In this document: in pieces, positions 22,863 through 34,380 of the stretch
Numbering within the stretch: position 1 is the first letter of the stretch
Layout: every line of letters begins with the position of its first letter
NCBI GenBank assembly: GCA_013368315.1
Contig: JAACJM010000146.1
Coordinates: forward strand, 1 to 64,000
Origin: Tetrapyrgos nigripes
Lineage: Eukaryota; Basidiomycota; Agaricomycetes; Agaricales; Campanellaceae
Reading direction: 5' to 3'
DNA: 64,000 nt
Translations under genes and position numbers: made by a program
Notes under the pieces: generated by a model
Told to the model about the DNA's origin: nothing
What the model saw: the letters and a program-made list of their open reading frames with translations, nothing else
The model's database searches: none

Positions 22863-23575
22863 TTGACTACTTCCAGCATACCCATACCAACCTTTTCAAG
22901 CTTTGGCACGCCTGGTGCCTCATCCGCTATGACTATTTCCGCCGTTTCAGCACTTCCCAGCATGTCTTCTTTTGCTAGTCCCACTGATTCGCCGTCATCT
23001 TCTTCCAGCATGCCTTCTTCCAGTTCGCCGTCTTCTTCTTTCAGCACGAGTCAATTCAGCATGCCTGAGCCTTCATCTGAAATCACCACTGCTCCACCAA
23101 CCATACCGTTCACTTTTGCAACTCCTAACACAGCCAGTGGACTTTTTCCTACCATGATATCTTCTTCTTCCCTGGGAGGCACTCAGGCAGAAGCTCTCCC
23201 CGAGAAAGCCAAGAATACGGGTAAAGGGAAACCAACGAAGTCTAATCAAGGAGGTGGCCGAGGTGGAGGTTGAGGTGGCTGAGGTGGAGATCAAGGTGGC
23301 CGAGGTGGAGATTGAGGCAGCCATGCTAGAACGGGTGACTCTGAGGATAAGCAAGAGTCAGAAAAGCCAGAAAAGGAGAACATATCTGTCAGTTCTTGCC
23401 CCCCTCCTACTTCAACTTTGTCTGCTCCTGTCCAAACCAAGAAGAAGTGCACCGTTCCTGAAGTTGATACAGCCAATTTATCACATGAACAGCCAAAACG
23501 ACAACGGATTGCACCTATTTGTGAGCCTATGACAGTCGACTTGGCGCAGCAAAAGCAAAAAGACGAAAAGAAGTA
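22863..23575 (+). pseudogene. Ser-rich / RGG-rich protein with three TGA stops
   Basis: One frame reads MTTSSIPIPTFSSFGTPGAS, a long Ser/Pro region, a Lys stretch, then a Gly-Arg tract and a C-terminal part (PKRQRIAPICEP..QQKQKDEKK) ending in TAG at 23573. TGA codons at 23271-23273, 23280-23282 and 23313-23315 fall exactly where the tract's other units have CGA (Arg). Without them the frame is continuous. Gly-Arg boxes bind RNA or nucleic acids in many proteins. Probably a decayed copy of a multi-copy family; the upstream domain may lie in the gene before it. Confidence 0.5.
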
Positions 23576-23850
23576 GCTGAGAAGTGGAGTATGTACTTAG
23601 TGAAGTTGTAATCTTTTTTTAAAAAATATATCTTGGTATTTCTTGGTACTTAGCCTATGACCAAAGTGCCCTGTTCCAAAGGGACTCCCTCGTCAGTCAA
23701 CTTGGCGCTGTGAAAGTGAAACGAGGAAAAGAAGTAGTTGAGAAGTGGAGTACGTACTTAGTAAAGTTGTAATCTCTTTTTCTTTTTTCAGAATATATCT
23801 TCGTAGATCATCGTAGTTCTTGAATTGTAGCTGCAATTATAAGTAGACGC
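23526..23850. repeat. Tandem duplication of a gene's 3' end
   Basis: Two about 160-bp units share AAGAAGTAG.TGAGAAGTGG, GTACTTAGT.AAGTTGTAAT and a following T-rich run. It duplicates the stop-codon region of the Ser-rich frame. Confidence 0.6.
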
Positions 23851-23904
23851 CCGGTAATTCACCATGTAGTATCATTGATTGCTAAAGAAAAGATTGTTCT
23901 TTAC

Positions 23905-24375
23905 GCTAGGTGGAATGAAGGGTGATTTAGGTGGAATGGAGGGCGATTTGGTGATGGTTTGAAAGTATGCCTGTATGAATGAATTGAATGAGCAGGTAGT
24001 AACTGAAGTATTAGTATAGGGGTATATATTTCCGGGCGATTTGGGTGGTTAAATGGAGGGCGATTTGGCGCTGGTGTGCCATATACTGTACGAAAGTATG
24101 TAGGACTATACGAAAGAATCGAATGAGCAGGTAGTAGCAACTGAAGCATTAGTACGGATAGGGGTATATATTTCCGCAGATAGGGGTATATGTTTCTGGG
24201 CGATTTAGGTGGTTAAATGGAGGGCAATTTGGCGCTGAGGTGTGCTCTATACTGTACGAAAGTATGACTATACAAAAGAATCGGATGAGCAGGTAGTAGC
24301 AACTGAAGTAGTAGTACAGATAGGGGTGTATACGGATAGGGGTGTATATGGATAGGGGTATATATGGATAGGCGG
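23905..24375. repeat. Three about 150-bp tandem units ending in GGATAGGGGTATATA repeats
   Basis: Units start near 23910, 24045 and 24200 and contain GGGCGATTT, TACTGTACGAAAGTATG and GAGCAGGTAGTAGCAACTGA. The array ends in short GGATAGGGGTGTATA repeats. Confidence 0.75.
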
Positions 24376-24862
24376 CAATGGGCGAAAAAATGGTGGGAAT
24401 GGACCCGAAATAAATCCTGTGAAAATAGCCCGGAAGTATGACTGGACAGATGACCAGACATACCTGCTACCAACACTATGCTCGGGAAGGCGCTAATGCC
24501 ACCATAAGGAGCAGTGATGAGCGGGCTATTAGGAATGTGCTGGACCCCAATCCAAATTCGGAATACGTGGGTGCTGAGATGGTGCTGGAAAACGAATCCT
24601 CTCCATCCGCCCTCTCATTACAGTCTGTGCTTCAGCACACCCTTCCTTCTGCTAAGAGGCCATGCTGGTCAGAAAATTTACAGGGGCAGCTGCAACGAAA
24701 AACGACGAAGTTTTTTTTTTCCTTTCTTTTTCTGAATACTTCCGCGGAACGACAAGTGTCATGAATTATGCAAACAGCTGTAATACTTGTGACGTCAGAA
24801 ATGGAACAGAAATTACAGAATACAGACTGAAGAAGGGACTAGGTCCTAAGACTGTACATGCA

Positions 24863-25246
24863 CTACTTCTTACTAAGGAGAGAGGGCGGCCATTGGAGCT
24901 GACGGCCTTTGACTTTGGCGATCATCTCCACTGATGCCCTTAGAGGGTAGCATACTCTCGGAGCATGGATCACTCTGTGTTTGCATAGCGAGCATTTCAT
25001 ACTCTGCCAACTCGGATGCTGGCTGGCCCAGCTGTTACTAGGGAGCTTCTGGGCAAAATGATGCAGACATTGTTGAGTCAAGCATGGGCCACACATTACA
25101 TGCCCACAGGGTAACCTAAACTAGGTATCAGATCATGTTCAACCAGAAAGGACAATTGGAGCTTACATGCAAGGAGGCCAAGCAAGCTCAAGACAAATAG
25201 GACAGCAATGGGAGCAAACGAGTTCATTCCAGAAGTCGTTGAGCTT
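24863..25246 (-). CDS. RING-finger (C3HC4) protein, C-terminal exons
   Basis: Exons 25167-25246 and 24863-25115, joined by a GTAAGC..TTTAG intron, give CCPICLELAWPPCMLPCGHV, MCGPCLTQQ, a 30-residue spacer, and KCSLCKHRV followed by YPLRASVEMI. The spacing C-x2-C, C-x-H-x2-C-x2-C, C-x2-C is a classic C3HC4 RING, as in E3 ubiquitin ligases. Upstream of 25246 there is an acceptor-like CACACAG, so more N-terminal exons are expected but were not found. All eight zinc ligands are present. Confidence 0.6.
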
Positions 25247-26931
25247 CTGTGTGTATCAGTTTACTATGCACAGAACTGAGAATGGTTTCACTCGCTTCTA
25301 TCTTCCCAGAGTCTACAGACTCGGTCGCTTGCTCCTTAGAATTGCCTGTCAGCCCCTTATGGTCAAAAATCAATGAATTCAGATATAATGTAGGCGTCAA
25401 GGAAGTTGAGGTTAATTACGCACCTTTGATGGCTCGGGGCTTCAGGATTGCAGTTGAGGGTTCGGGGAGTGCCCGCTGGGACGCGATCTCTTCCCATATC
25501 TAATCACACAACGATAGGGACAAAGCTCGTTATTGGAATCCATTGTCTAGTTGATGACCGTTTGTAATGGAGTGGGGGCAGAAGAGAGAGGGGATAAAAG
25601 AAGGGATAGCAAGTAGTGATTCAATCAAAATACGAGCCCTCTATGAAGTTGAAGGAGTGGCATCAATCATGATTCATGACTTGAAAGGCCATTCAACATT
25701 TGTGAATACTTTTGGGATGATTTGAACCGACGCCTAGCTCCCGGATGAATTATGTACCTACTTGCCATTGGTAGATGAGGACATGAAGTATATGCTGCAG
25801 TCATACTCAGATCGTTGACTATTGGAGGTCGAGGTCGAGGTCAAAACCGCTAGTGGAGTTGGAATTTAGGAGTCTCCGTGTCAGTGCAATGCTGACTAAG
25901 CCAACCTTCCCTTTCACTGTCGAAATGAAGTCCTTTAAGCGTTTTCTGGATTTCCAGCGTCCCTCCTTTGTCGCATCGCAACTCTTCTATAACAAAGAGG
26001 TCCATTCTATCTGGACTCCGTCGCTCAAACTTTGCCTGACTTTGCCCACTGACTGAAAGGCTAGCACGTTGTGTCACAGCAAGGTCAGCCCTCAGACTTC
26101 GGTATGCATGCAGGTTGGACCATTAGTTTCTTTGACCTACGTAAACAATTGTCTAGACATTTGACTCTGGGCAAGATATGGATGTTGATGAGACCACAGA
26201 GGTGTCCTCTGAGCCCACTACTTCGGTACGTGGCCAGTTAGCTTTCTTAATCATTTTCTAACGCCGGGTTTGTTTAGGCTCCCTTGTGCCCACCTGCGTG
26301 CCTGTTGGATGCCGAAGCTGATTCTTCTGCTCATAACCCAGATGTCGATATGAATGCGAGCATATGCAACCAGCTTTCATCTTTGAGTGTTTCTTTTAAT
26401 CATGTGTGTGTGTACAGCCTTCTCTGAAACCCTCAGAGCCGGCTCATCCAGTTCAAAAAAATGCCACGGATGCGGGCTCTCTCCAAGAGACTGCTGAAGG
26501 AGATAACTGTCGTAGGAAACATAGATTGGTCGACAGTCGGGTATCAGAAATCTGCAGACACCCCCTGCAGACACTCTGATTCTTATCACTACTGACTCAT
26601 ACCTTGTCAAAATCATTGCTCTTGTTAGTTTCTTGTATAGTACACACATTTCTTCTACCTACTATGAATAACAAGAATGATGGCCATTCGTGCACATACC
26701 TAAGTCTCAGACTTGTGACTCTGACACTTTCTGATTTGGAGAGAGGTAGATGATGTCCTAAGTAAATAAGAGTGTGTCGCAGATCGTCTGAAAGTGGCCG
26801 GCCGCGAACCATGATGGTGGTAGAGGAACAAAGCAGAAGTTGATGACATGTGGAATAGCGGGCTGCAATTATCTGTGACTAGGGCATTGTTCTCACTTTA
26901 GCTGCTTCCTATATCCCTGCATAAACTCCCT

Positions 26932-27880
26932 GGGCTTTGCTAGACAGCCTTAGCTTGCCTGTACTCTCTGCAGATATTACACATTTGCTCAGATACAGTA
27001 GAGGGAGCCCGAAAAGTGAGTATGACAACAAGTGTATCACAGGTCTAGTATGTACACCATACCCTAGAGACGCTGAAATAATGTTGTTTTGTGCTAAAAA
27101 TGAAGGCAAAGGTGGGGAAATGAGCGAGCTGCAGCTCTCACAAAATCGAGCCCAAAAACTCGAAAATTAATCAAAGTGACGCGCGCGCGAACTTTTTCGA
27201 AAACGGCAATAACTTGGTATTATTTCTACTACAGGGTCATTAACTGCCACAAGCAAGTGTCTGGTGCACTGGGTGCAAACACTTGTAATTCCTTGGATAT
27301 ACAGAGGAATTACATAAGACTTACACTGGTACACTCAATATGTAAGTCCACTTGACTTACTGAAGTATTACCAGAGACCAAGAAAAATAGAACAATTATA
27401 TATGACTATTGTAAGGCATGAAGTCTCACAGTGGTCCTTGGTAATACTTTAGTAAGTCAAGTGGACTTACATATTGAGTGTACCAGTGTAAGTCTTGTGT
27501 AATTCCTCTGTATATCCAAGGAATTACAAGTGTTTGCACCCAGTGCACCAGACACTTGCTTGTGGCAGTTAATGACCCTGTAGTAGAAATAATACCAAGT
27601 TATTGCCGTTTTCGAAAAAGTTCGCGCGCGCGTCACTTTGATTAATTTTCGAGTTTTTGGGCTCGATTTTGTGAGAGCTGCAGCTCGCTCATTTCCCCAC
27701 CTTTGCCTTCATTTTTAGCACAAAACAACATTATTTCAGCGTCTCTAGGGTATGGTGTACATACTAGACCTGTGATACACTTGTTGTCATACTCACTTTT
27801 CGGGCTCCCTCTACTGTATCTGAGCAAATGTGTAATATCTGCAGAGAGTACAGGCAAGCTAAGGCTGTCTAGCAAAGCCC
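26932..27880. repeat. 949-bp palindrome centred on a MITE
   Basis: GGGCTTTGCTAGACAGCC at the left edge is mirrored exactly at 27880. Two identical 77-codon open frames on opposite strands (26937-27170, 27642-27875) show that the arms match over at least 234 bp; they are mirror images and not taken as genes. The axis is at 27406, which is also the axis of the MITE at 27267-27545. Confidence 0.9.
27267..27545. mobile_element. 279-bp CACTG-ended MITE, copy 2
   Basis: Nearly identical in length and sequence to 8870-9148, with the loop in the reverse orientation. Flanking DNA on both sides is itself inverted, so no target duplication can be read. Confidence 0.85.
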
Positions 27881-30800
27881 TATCTACCTTTACTTAAGGT
27901 GTCTGCAAGGTGTCTGCAGACACCCTGCAGACACCCTTCCCAAAAATTACAATGAGTACAAATTATCTTGAAGTTATTATAATGTATTATCTTGTAGAAA
28001 CATGCTCAGACATGAGCCAAATACTACCAATTGTTTGATATAATAGGATATTCAAAGATCAGTAGTGAAATGCAGGGAGCAAGCATCTCAAAGCATTATG
28101 AGATATCTTGAGTGTCCTTGCTTTACAAATTCACATTGATATACACTCATGAGAATGTATAGATACTCTCCTGATATCTTGAATAAAGAAAATCTGTAAG
28201 AATGTTTCAGGAAAAAATCTGTGGCTGTGCTTATACTCCTTTTTTTGAAGATTTTTACACTCTGTGTACAGCTAATACACAACTTTAAAATCATCCTGTA
28301 GGTCACATATATATATGGTATGGTACATATAGTCCTATACAGTAATCTACAATGCTATGCGAAGGGTGTCTGCAGTCTTGCAGGGTGTCTGCACGGGGTG
28401 TCTGCAGATTTACCTATACCGGTCAACAGTGACCATGATGACGAACAGGTGCGCAACTACATTTACTTATCCCAATATACATTACTTATGGCAGCCTTTT
28501 ACAGCATCACAGAGCCATAGTCGTCGACCGCCAGAAGCTAGTAACTGATGCGCTCAAATCACAGATTCAAAACCTCAAACAGGACAAGGAAAGACTCACT
28601 AGAGACCTGGCCTCGCTGAAATATATGGACATTAGCATCGTGGGCCACATCGACCCTAACACTATGACGAAGAATGAAGAAGCGTTTATTGCGATAATAA
28701 ATTGTCTTTCAGCCGAAATCAAAGACATAGTGCGGTCGGAAGATACGGGTTTACCTCAGTATGAGAACCTTTCAGAGGATGAATTGAAGTCCATAGCGCA
28801 GAAATTCGCCGTATGTATTGGGTGGCAAAGCACATAGTTTGTTGATGACTGATCCCATTCTACAGACCTCCAATGGTCTTTTGCTCAAGCAGATAAAGTG
28901 GTATGCTGCTGCAATGGACGAAGCGCATGTAAGTGATCATGTATGCTCTTGCCGTCTCATCTTCGTACCTTTTTGCAGACAAAATATAACAATCCCGACA
29001 AAGAATGAAATTCCATTGCAAGGGCATTGGAGATGGCGCAAACCGAGCGACGGTCATTGTTGGTAAGCACCTGATAGGCTCATCCCTCAGTTTGTATGCT
29101 CATACCACCTCGCCAGAGCATGCCTGTATGCTTATCTTTCCTGAAGTTTAACATTGTATTTATCAATACTTTATACCTTCAGGAATTCACCCAAATTAGT
29201 GGCTTACAAAGTCAACGAGATTTACTCCGATGCGCTCTTCTCGAGGCTGAAGATGAGAGGGAGGAGTTGGAACAGTCTTTGTCAGCCGCCAGAGAAAAGA
29301 TAACAGTGTTGGAAAGTCAGTCGGAAAAAGGCCCAACTCCCAAAGCCGTGGTATGTAGACCTTGGATGTTTCAAATCTAACTACTGACAGGCTTTTCTCA
29401 GAACGACCTTCGCATGACCGTGGCCCGTCAAGAAGTACATTCATTAAAACAGTCATAAAGATTTCCAGTTCATCACATGTGTTTAGGATGAGCTGAAGGA
29501 CGTTCAAAGCCAAGTTGTGTCATTGAAGACTGAATCGGCTAGCAAGACAGTGAGTAATTTTCCTGTGACTCTGTGCGATTGTCTGATGACCTTCTCAGAA
29601 AAAAATACAGACACAGGAAGAGCAAAAGGCCATCAGTGATGTGTGTCCCTTCTCGGTGCTATAAGTAGTAATTCATTGATCTACGGAAATCTCAACAGCC
29701 AGCTCGAAGCTGCGAAGGTAATTCACATTCCACCCAGATTTTTCCCAGATCTCAAGATTTTGCCCATAGATTACGGCAGACCAACTTCCTGGACTGCAGG
29801 AATGAATAAAGTCATTGACTCAGGCAAAGGAAGAAGCTCAGAACAAAGTAATCGATTTAAATTTATCAATGCAGCAAGTGAATAGTTTACTGGCAACGGC
29901 AGAGGTAAGATTCCTCTTCACTTGTTTTCCCGCTAAAGCGCTGATGTCGTACACAGGCTGAGGCCCAGAAGGTTCCACACCTTGTACTGCAAGTCAACGG
30001 ACTGACAGCCTCAAACCGAACAGCGCAAGACGATTTAACTTCCGTCAGAAAAGAACTGAGTGATCTCAAGGTTAATTTTTTAGCCTGTTAACCTGTTTGA
30101 CGAACTTGATGGCTTAGTCTAAATCCAGTCTAAGGGGAAAGACCATACCAATGAACTTGAAGAGAAATTCCGCGTGGAACGCGAGGTGATCCATACTGCA
30201 TGGCCTTCAGTCATCGAAACTGATCCTTCATCCAGGCTTTGAAGTATGACAATGCGCGTGCATTAGAGGTATTAGTTCATTCCACTGGAAATACACTTCG
30301 TTTGTTGACTCACTTCTTTAGAAACTGATTTTGGACAATATGGAAGCCCTGGAGAAGCAAAATGAGGCCCTTCTCGTGACACATGCTGCTGCCCTCAAGA
30401 CTGCTAGTGAACTCCAATATTTAGCTGAGGTATGTCTAGACTCCCAAACCACTTCTTGATACTGATATGTCGAGTCAGGGAAAACTGAATCAAGCTCAAG
30501 AGCAATTGAAGGAACTGGCAACTCTGAGAGAGGTATATTATGCCGTGTTCTTTATATTGTCATGCAATGATCCTAGTGGGCAAATCCAGGACGTGGAAGG
30601 TTTACAAAAAACCAAGACAGTGAGTTCTTGTTCTATTTTCCCTCCCAAGCTTCAACCATCTTTTCACCAGAATTTGGAAAACGATAAGGTGGAAGCACAC
30701 TCCCAAATCAAGGAAAAGCAAAGCGAGTTGAATAAGCTGAAGGTTTGCATCAGTTGTTAAGTCTTCCCCTTTCTTGATAACAACCTTGTAACAGACGAAA

Positions 30801-31017
30801 AAGTCCCTCAAAGTGGAGAACCTCTCCATGGAAATCACCAATCTCGAGGTTTGTCCTATTCTGATACAGGATAAATTACGATTGTGTACTAACCAATTAC
30901 AGGATAAGATCTCACAACAGGACAAGAAGCTACAGGTATGTTGTGCCTTTCTATGACCCTCCAAAATGCTTGACCCTGCTTTCAGGCAACCGAAGTGTGT
31001 TTTTTGCAATTTTTGTT

Positions 31018-31735
31018 TTATTTGGAACTCTTTCTCATTGCATGAAAGCGTGAACTGGTGACAACCAAGACATATGGAGTATGAGCTGAAGAAAGGAGAG
31101 GTGGTGGCAATTGATGAATAATTGGTGCAGGATTTTGGGCAGGGATTGGGTCCTTACAGTCTCTTGGAGGTTGCCGCCTGTGAGCAGGGGGTGCATTCTG
31201 GGGTGTATCAGACTGAATAGGAGAACTTGTAGCCAAAAAAAAAACATACTTGTTCAGACAGCTGGTCCATAGGTATATCCTGATCTAATTGAGGCTCTTG
31301 TAGCAGATCCTATTCAGATAAAACAGTAAGAATAAAATACATAGTACTAAATAGTATAATTTAACACACATTAGATAGTTGCAATTCCATTGAGATTGGT
31401 TGGATCTCATTGTCACTTTGATGACTCAGTCCACTGGATTGTCCAGGCTAGAAACCTGTGTAGCATTCTGGAAACACAATGAAGGAAGGCATGGTACTTA
31501 CATCTGCTGATTCCTCCTCTCTCAAATGCCTATGGGAATATTTCAAGGCCATCCGAGAGCTCTCTGCAGGGGCTCTGTCACGTCTCTTGGCATGTATAGC
31601 TTTTGCAGTGGCCACCCGGTTCTGTCCTGCTTTGGCACACGAATTGATATGATTGGTGTAGCCAGCACGACTCTTGAAGTTGCTGCGTCCACAGCCATCA
31701 CATTTGAAGTCCATGATGAAGAAGGACAAAGACAA
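31018..31735 (-). pseudogene. N-terminal fragment of a Plavaka-like transposase
   Basis: Starts MSLSFFIMDFKCDGCGRSNF and continues KSRAGYTNHINSC, a single CxxC..HxxxC zinc finger of the kind that opens Plavaka-type (CACTA-clade) transposases of agaricomycetes. Downstream exons add a Gln/Ser-rich linker and a proline-rich piece (NAPPAHRRQPPRD, PPPLLSSAHTP). The catalytic part is missing, so this is a truncated copy. Alternative: an unrelated small zinc-finger protein. Confidence 0.4.
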
Positions 31736-31952
31736 TGCTTGGGTAACACGTCAAGTCAAGGTGTGGAAGGGTAATGATAGTCAAGGATAGGTACATCAAA
31801 GTGTTTAAAAGTACTTACAGCGTGTGGAAATGAATAAGTACTTGATATTGAGATCAGTAAGTAAGTATAGCCCACTGTTACATTGGCTCAACTTGCCTGA
31901 AGAGGAAGTGCTAAACATACTTAGGCCCCGGTCTCAACCCAGTCTGCAATCG

Positions 31953-32456
31953 TAAGGCTCCAACCAGTTCCAATTAATTACTGATTTAATTGGTTTATCC
32001 AATTAAAATTACAATTAGATTATGGTAAACCAAGTAATGGGTAATTAATTGGTAGTAATCAGTAATTAATTAGTTTCAGGTTAGAGTAGCAGAAGGCTCA
32101 GCCAAGTGCCTCAAGCATACTGACTTGTAGTCATCTAATAATACCACAATTTACTCTTCACACTGCAGGATTGACCATACAAAGGCCAAACCTCATCATA
32201 ACTACTAACCTACACATGATAAAGACATGACAAATAGAAATTAGTCATCACAAGGTAGACCATAGATGTACAATCACTGTACATTGACTTGAAACCACAA
32301 ATGACATGGATAATGGCACTTTAGGACCACCAGAACAACCTCCTGTGGCATGCCATTGTAGTGAATTGGGAAACTAATGATTACTAATATATTAATTACC
32401 AATTCCAATTAATTACTGGATTTTGAGTAATCGTAATGTAATTGGTTGGAGCCTTA
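31953..32456. mobile_element. 504-bp hAT-like MITE
   Basis: Perfect 14-bp inverted ends TAAGGCTCCAACCA/TGGTTGGAGCCTTA. Flanked by TGCAATCG and TGCAATCA, an 8-bp target duplication with one mismatch, as expected for hAT elements. Interior is AT-rich (AATTAATTA) and noncoding. Confidence 0.85.
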
Positions 32457-32655
32457 TGCAATCAGAAGTCTTTCTTTCTTTCTTTACCGCACTGTATTTT
32501 GACTCAACTCACCCAATTTGGAATTGGATCTCGAGATCTGAAACTTCTATTACCCCACACGCTGAAGATACAAAAATATCCGCTCGACAGAAAGGCGTAC
32601 AAAAATACATTTTTGTACAGATATATTCTATATCAGCCCATTGCAAGCCTGCTGA

Positions 32656-33680
32656 CAACGACGCCTCAATCTGTCCTCGTCTCCGATGACCTCATGGACG
32701 GCTCCATCACCCGTCGTGGTCAACCTTGTTGGTACCGTCAATCCCATGTCAGAACCATCGCAGTAAACAACGCGTTCATGCTCGAGGCGTCGATATATTA
32801 CTTGTTGAAGAAGCATTTTAAGGGTCGGTCATTCTACTCTTTCCTCTACCCTATCTAACCAAACACACAATGCAATGCACAGGCCAACCCTACTGCGTTG
32901 ACCTCCTTGAAATCTTCCACAAGACGACTTTCCAAACCGAACTAGGCCAACTTATAGATTTGATCTCGGCACCAGAGGATCATGTAGATTTGAGTAAATT
33001 TTCATTGGAGAAGTGAGTTTTTGTGTCGGTCATCTTTGTTCAAAAACTAACATTACCTTTCCAGACTCTCCCTTATCGTCATCTACAAAACCACCTTTTA
33101 CTCATTCTACCTCCCCGTTGCTCTCGCCATGTTGATGTGTAGGATTCCTTACACCACCACCTCGACCTCTTCTAAACCAACAAACGGTGTAAACAGCACC
33201 AGCATCTCGATGCCCCAAATCTCTCACCCCCACTCCTGCATCTCCCAATCCATCTCCTCAACCCTCTCTCGTTTCATCCTCAGTCCCTCCATCCCAATCC
33301 AACATCTCCATATCCCCCCCTTACATAACCGCACTCCAAATCCTCATCCCCCTAGGGGAATATTTCCAAATCCAAGACGACTTTCTAGATTTCTCAGGAC
33401 TCTCTTCCGAGATCGGAAAAGTAGGAACGCAGAAGCCCAAAAGCTAAGATATGGAAACAAGATGGTTTATGATGAGCTTATGAGGACGCCCAGTTCATTT
33501 GCGACAGGAGTGGTGTCTTTGGGAATCATGTTTACGATGATGATGTTGCAAATTGGACTGGTCAGTGTTACAAATTTGAAATCTGTTCTGCGTGAAGAAG
33601 TTCAAGAGTGTCTGGCAATTGTGACAGATTCGCTGGCTTGCAAAGAAGATTGGTCCTCAAGAAGGATCTGGTTTTAGTGA
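32656..33680 (+). pseudogene. Farnesyl diphosphate synthase remnant
   Basis: The enzyme condenses isopentenyl diphosphate with allylic diphosphates in the isoprenoid/sterol pathway. Visible: [20 protein letters not shown] with the first Asp-rich motif [62 protein letters not shown], and, in a shifted frame near 33330, [16 protein letters not shown] with the second Asp-rich motif. Introns at about 32824-32881 and 33012-33063 are normal. The N-terminus is missing, there is at least one frameshift after 33150, and after GKVG (33425) the sequence jumps to a part resembling the extreme C-terminus, so an internal deletion is likely. Not functional. Confidence 0.7.
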
Positions 33681-34380
33681 TGAGTGAGTCCCCTTGATTG
33701 TCCCTGAGGCACGGCACACCTGAATGATTTTATTCGCCATGCTGCGTGTACACATAGCTCTCGAGAAAGGTCACCTCACTACTGTGAATGTGACGACAGC
33801 AGAAGCCTCCAATACTCAAGCTGTGGTGACTCTGCAGGGTAAAGGAGATCCTGGGTATTTGCTCTCTCCGAGTGAGTTCAAGTTGTTCTTTTGACGATTC
33901 TCCTGGCTAACGACTTGCTTTCCCAACCTTCTCTGTTCTTCAATGAGTCCTCCATCCCTCCTTTTGCTCGTCAAGGAGGCGTTTTAAGATGAAGGTCTAG
34001 GTCCCACAAACAACAGGAAACATTGTTTCGAGTTGGAGATTAGAGAACTGCAGAGTGCATACTGAAGGTGGTTATACTTGGGTCAAATATTGGACCAAAG
34101 GCTGACTATATGCTACCTTTTTACGTTTTTTTGTCATTTTTTTTTCATACCATTAGTATTTAACAATGTCTATGTACGATATATGTACTTTAATACACAT
34201 ATCTTGTATGTATATGGTGAGAATGCAGTGAAAGAGTGAACGAGCGGTCAGTAAAGCTTTGTGTGATGTCACAATTTTTGTTTGTTCACTTGTTTATCTT
34301 CAGATGCTAAAGACTTGTCGTCTCGACGCTCGTTCCTTTACTCTCAACCACCACCATCTCCCTTGTCTTGCTCCTACCCA

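Larger units (their letters stand above)
26549..28407. mobile_element. Block bounded by TCTGCAGACACC inverted ends
   Basis: The left edge reads AAATCTGCAGACACCCC and the right edge is its inverse. A third pair of such ends lies back to back at 27897-27940, so the block may be two adjacent elements: 26549 to about 27921 (holding the palindrome) and about 27918-28407 (a 490-bp MITE). No target duplication could be identified. It splits the coiled-coil gene. Confidence 0.5.
26176..30990 (+). pseudogene. Multi-exon coiled-coil protein, interrupted by repeats
   Basis: Starts near 26176 (MDVDETTEVSSEP). Small exons follow to about 26540; a 1.86-kb block of repeats (26549-28407) intervenes, then coding resumes (DLPIPVNSDHDDEQ; QNLKQDKERLTRDLASLKYM; GLQSQRDLLRCALLEAEDER) in many exons of 30-150 bp up to about 30990. 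The exons after 28550 are rich in heptads (Leu/Glu/Lys), so a long coiled coil is predicted. Exon borders were not all resolved. It resembles the coiled-coil part of the gene at 56.6-58.3 kb, but the C-terminal tryptophan-rich domain of that gene was not found here. Confidence 0.4.

Noticed and set aside
24300..24375. Telomere-like repeats (TAGGGG)
   Set aside because: Units are about 15 bp, few, and grade into the 150-bp tandem unit; no TTAGGG run.
26937..27875. Two identical 77-residue frames in inverted orientation
   Set aside because: They mirror each other because of the palindrome, lack any domain, and have no splice or promoter support.
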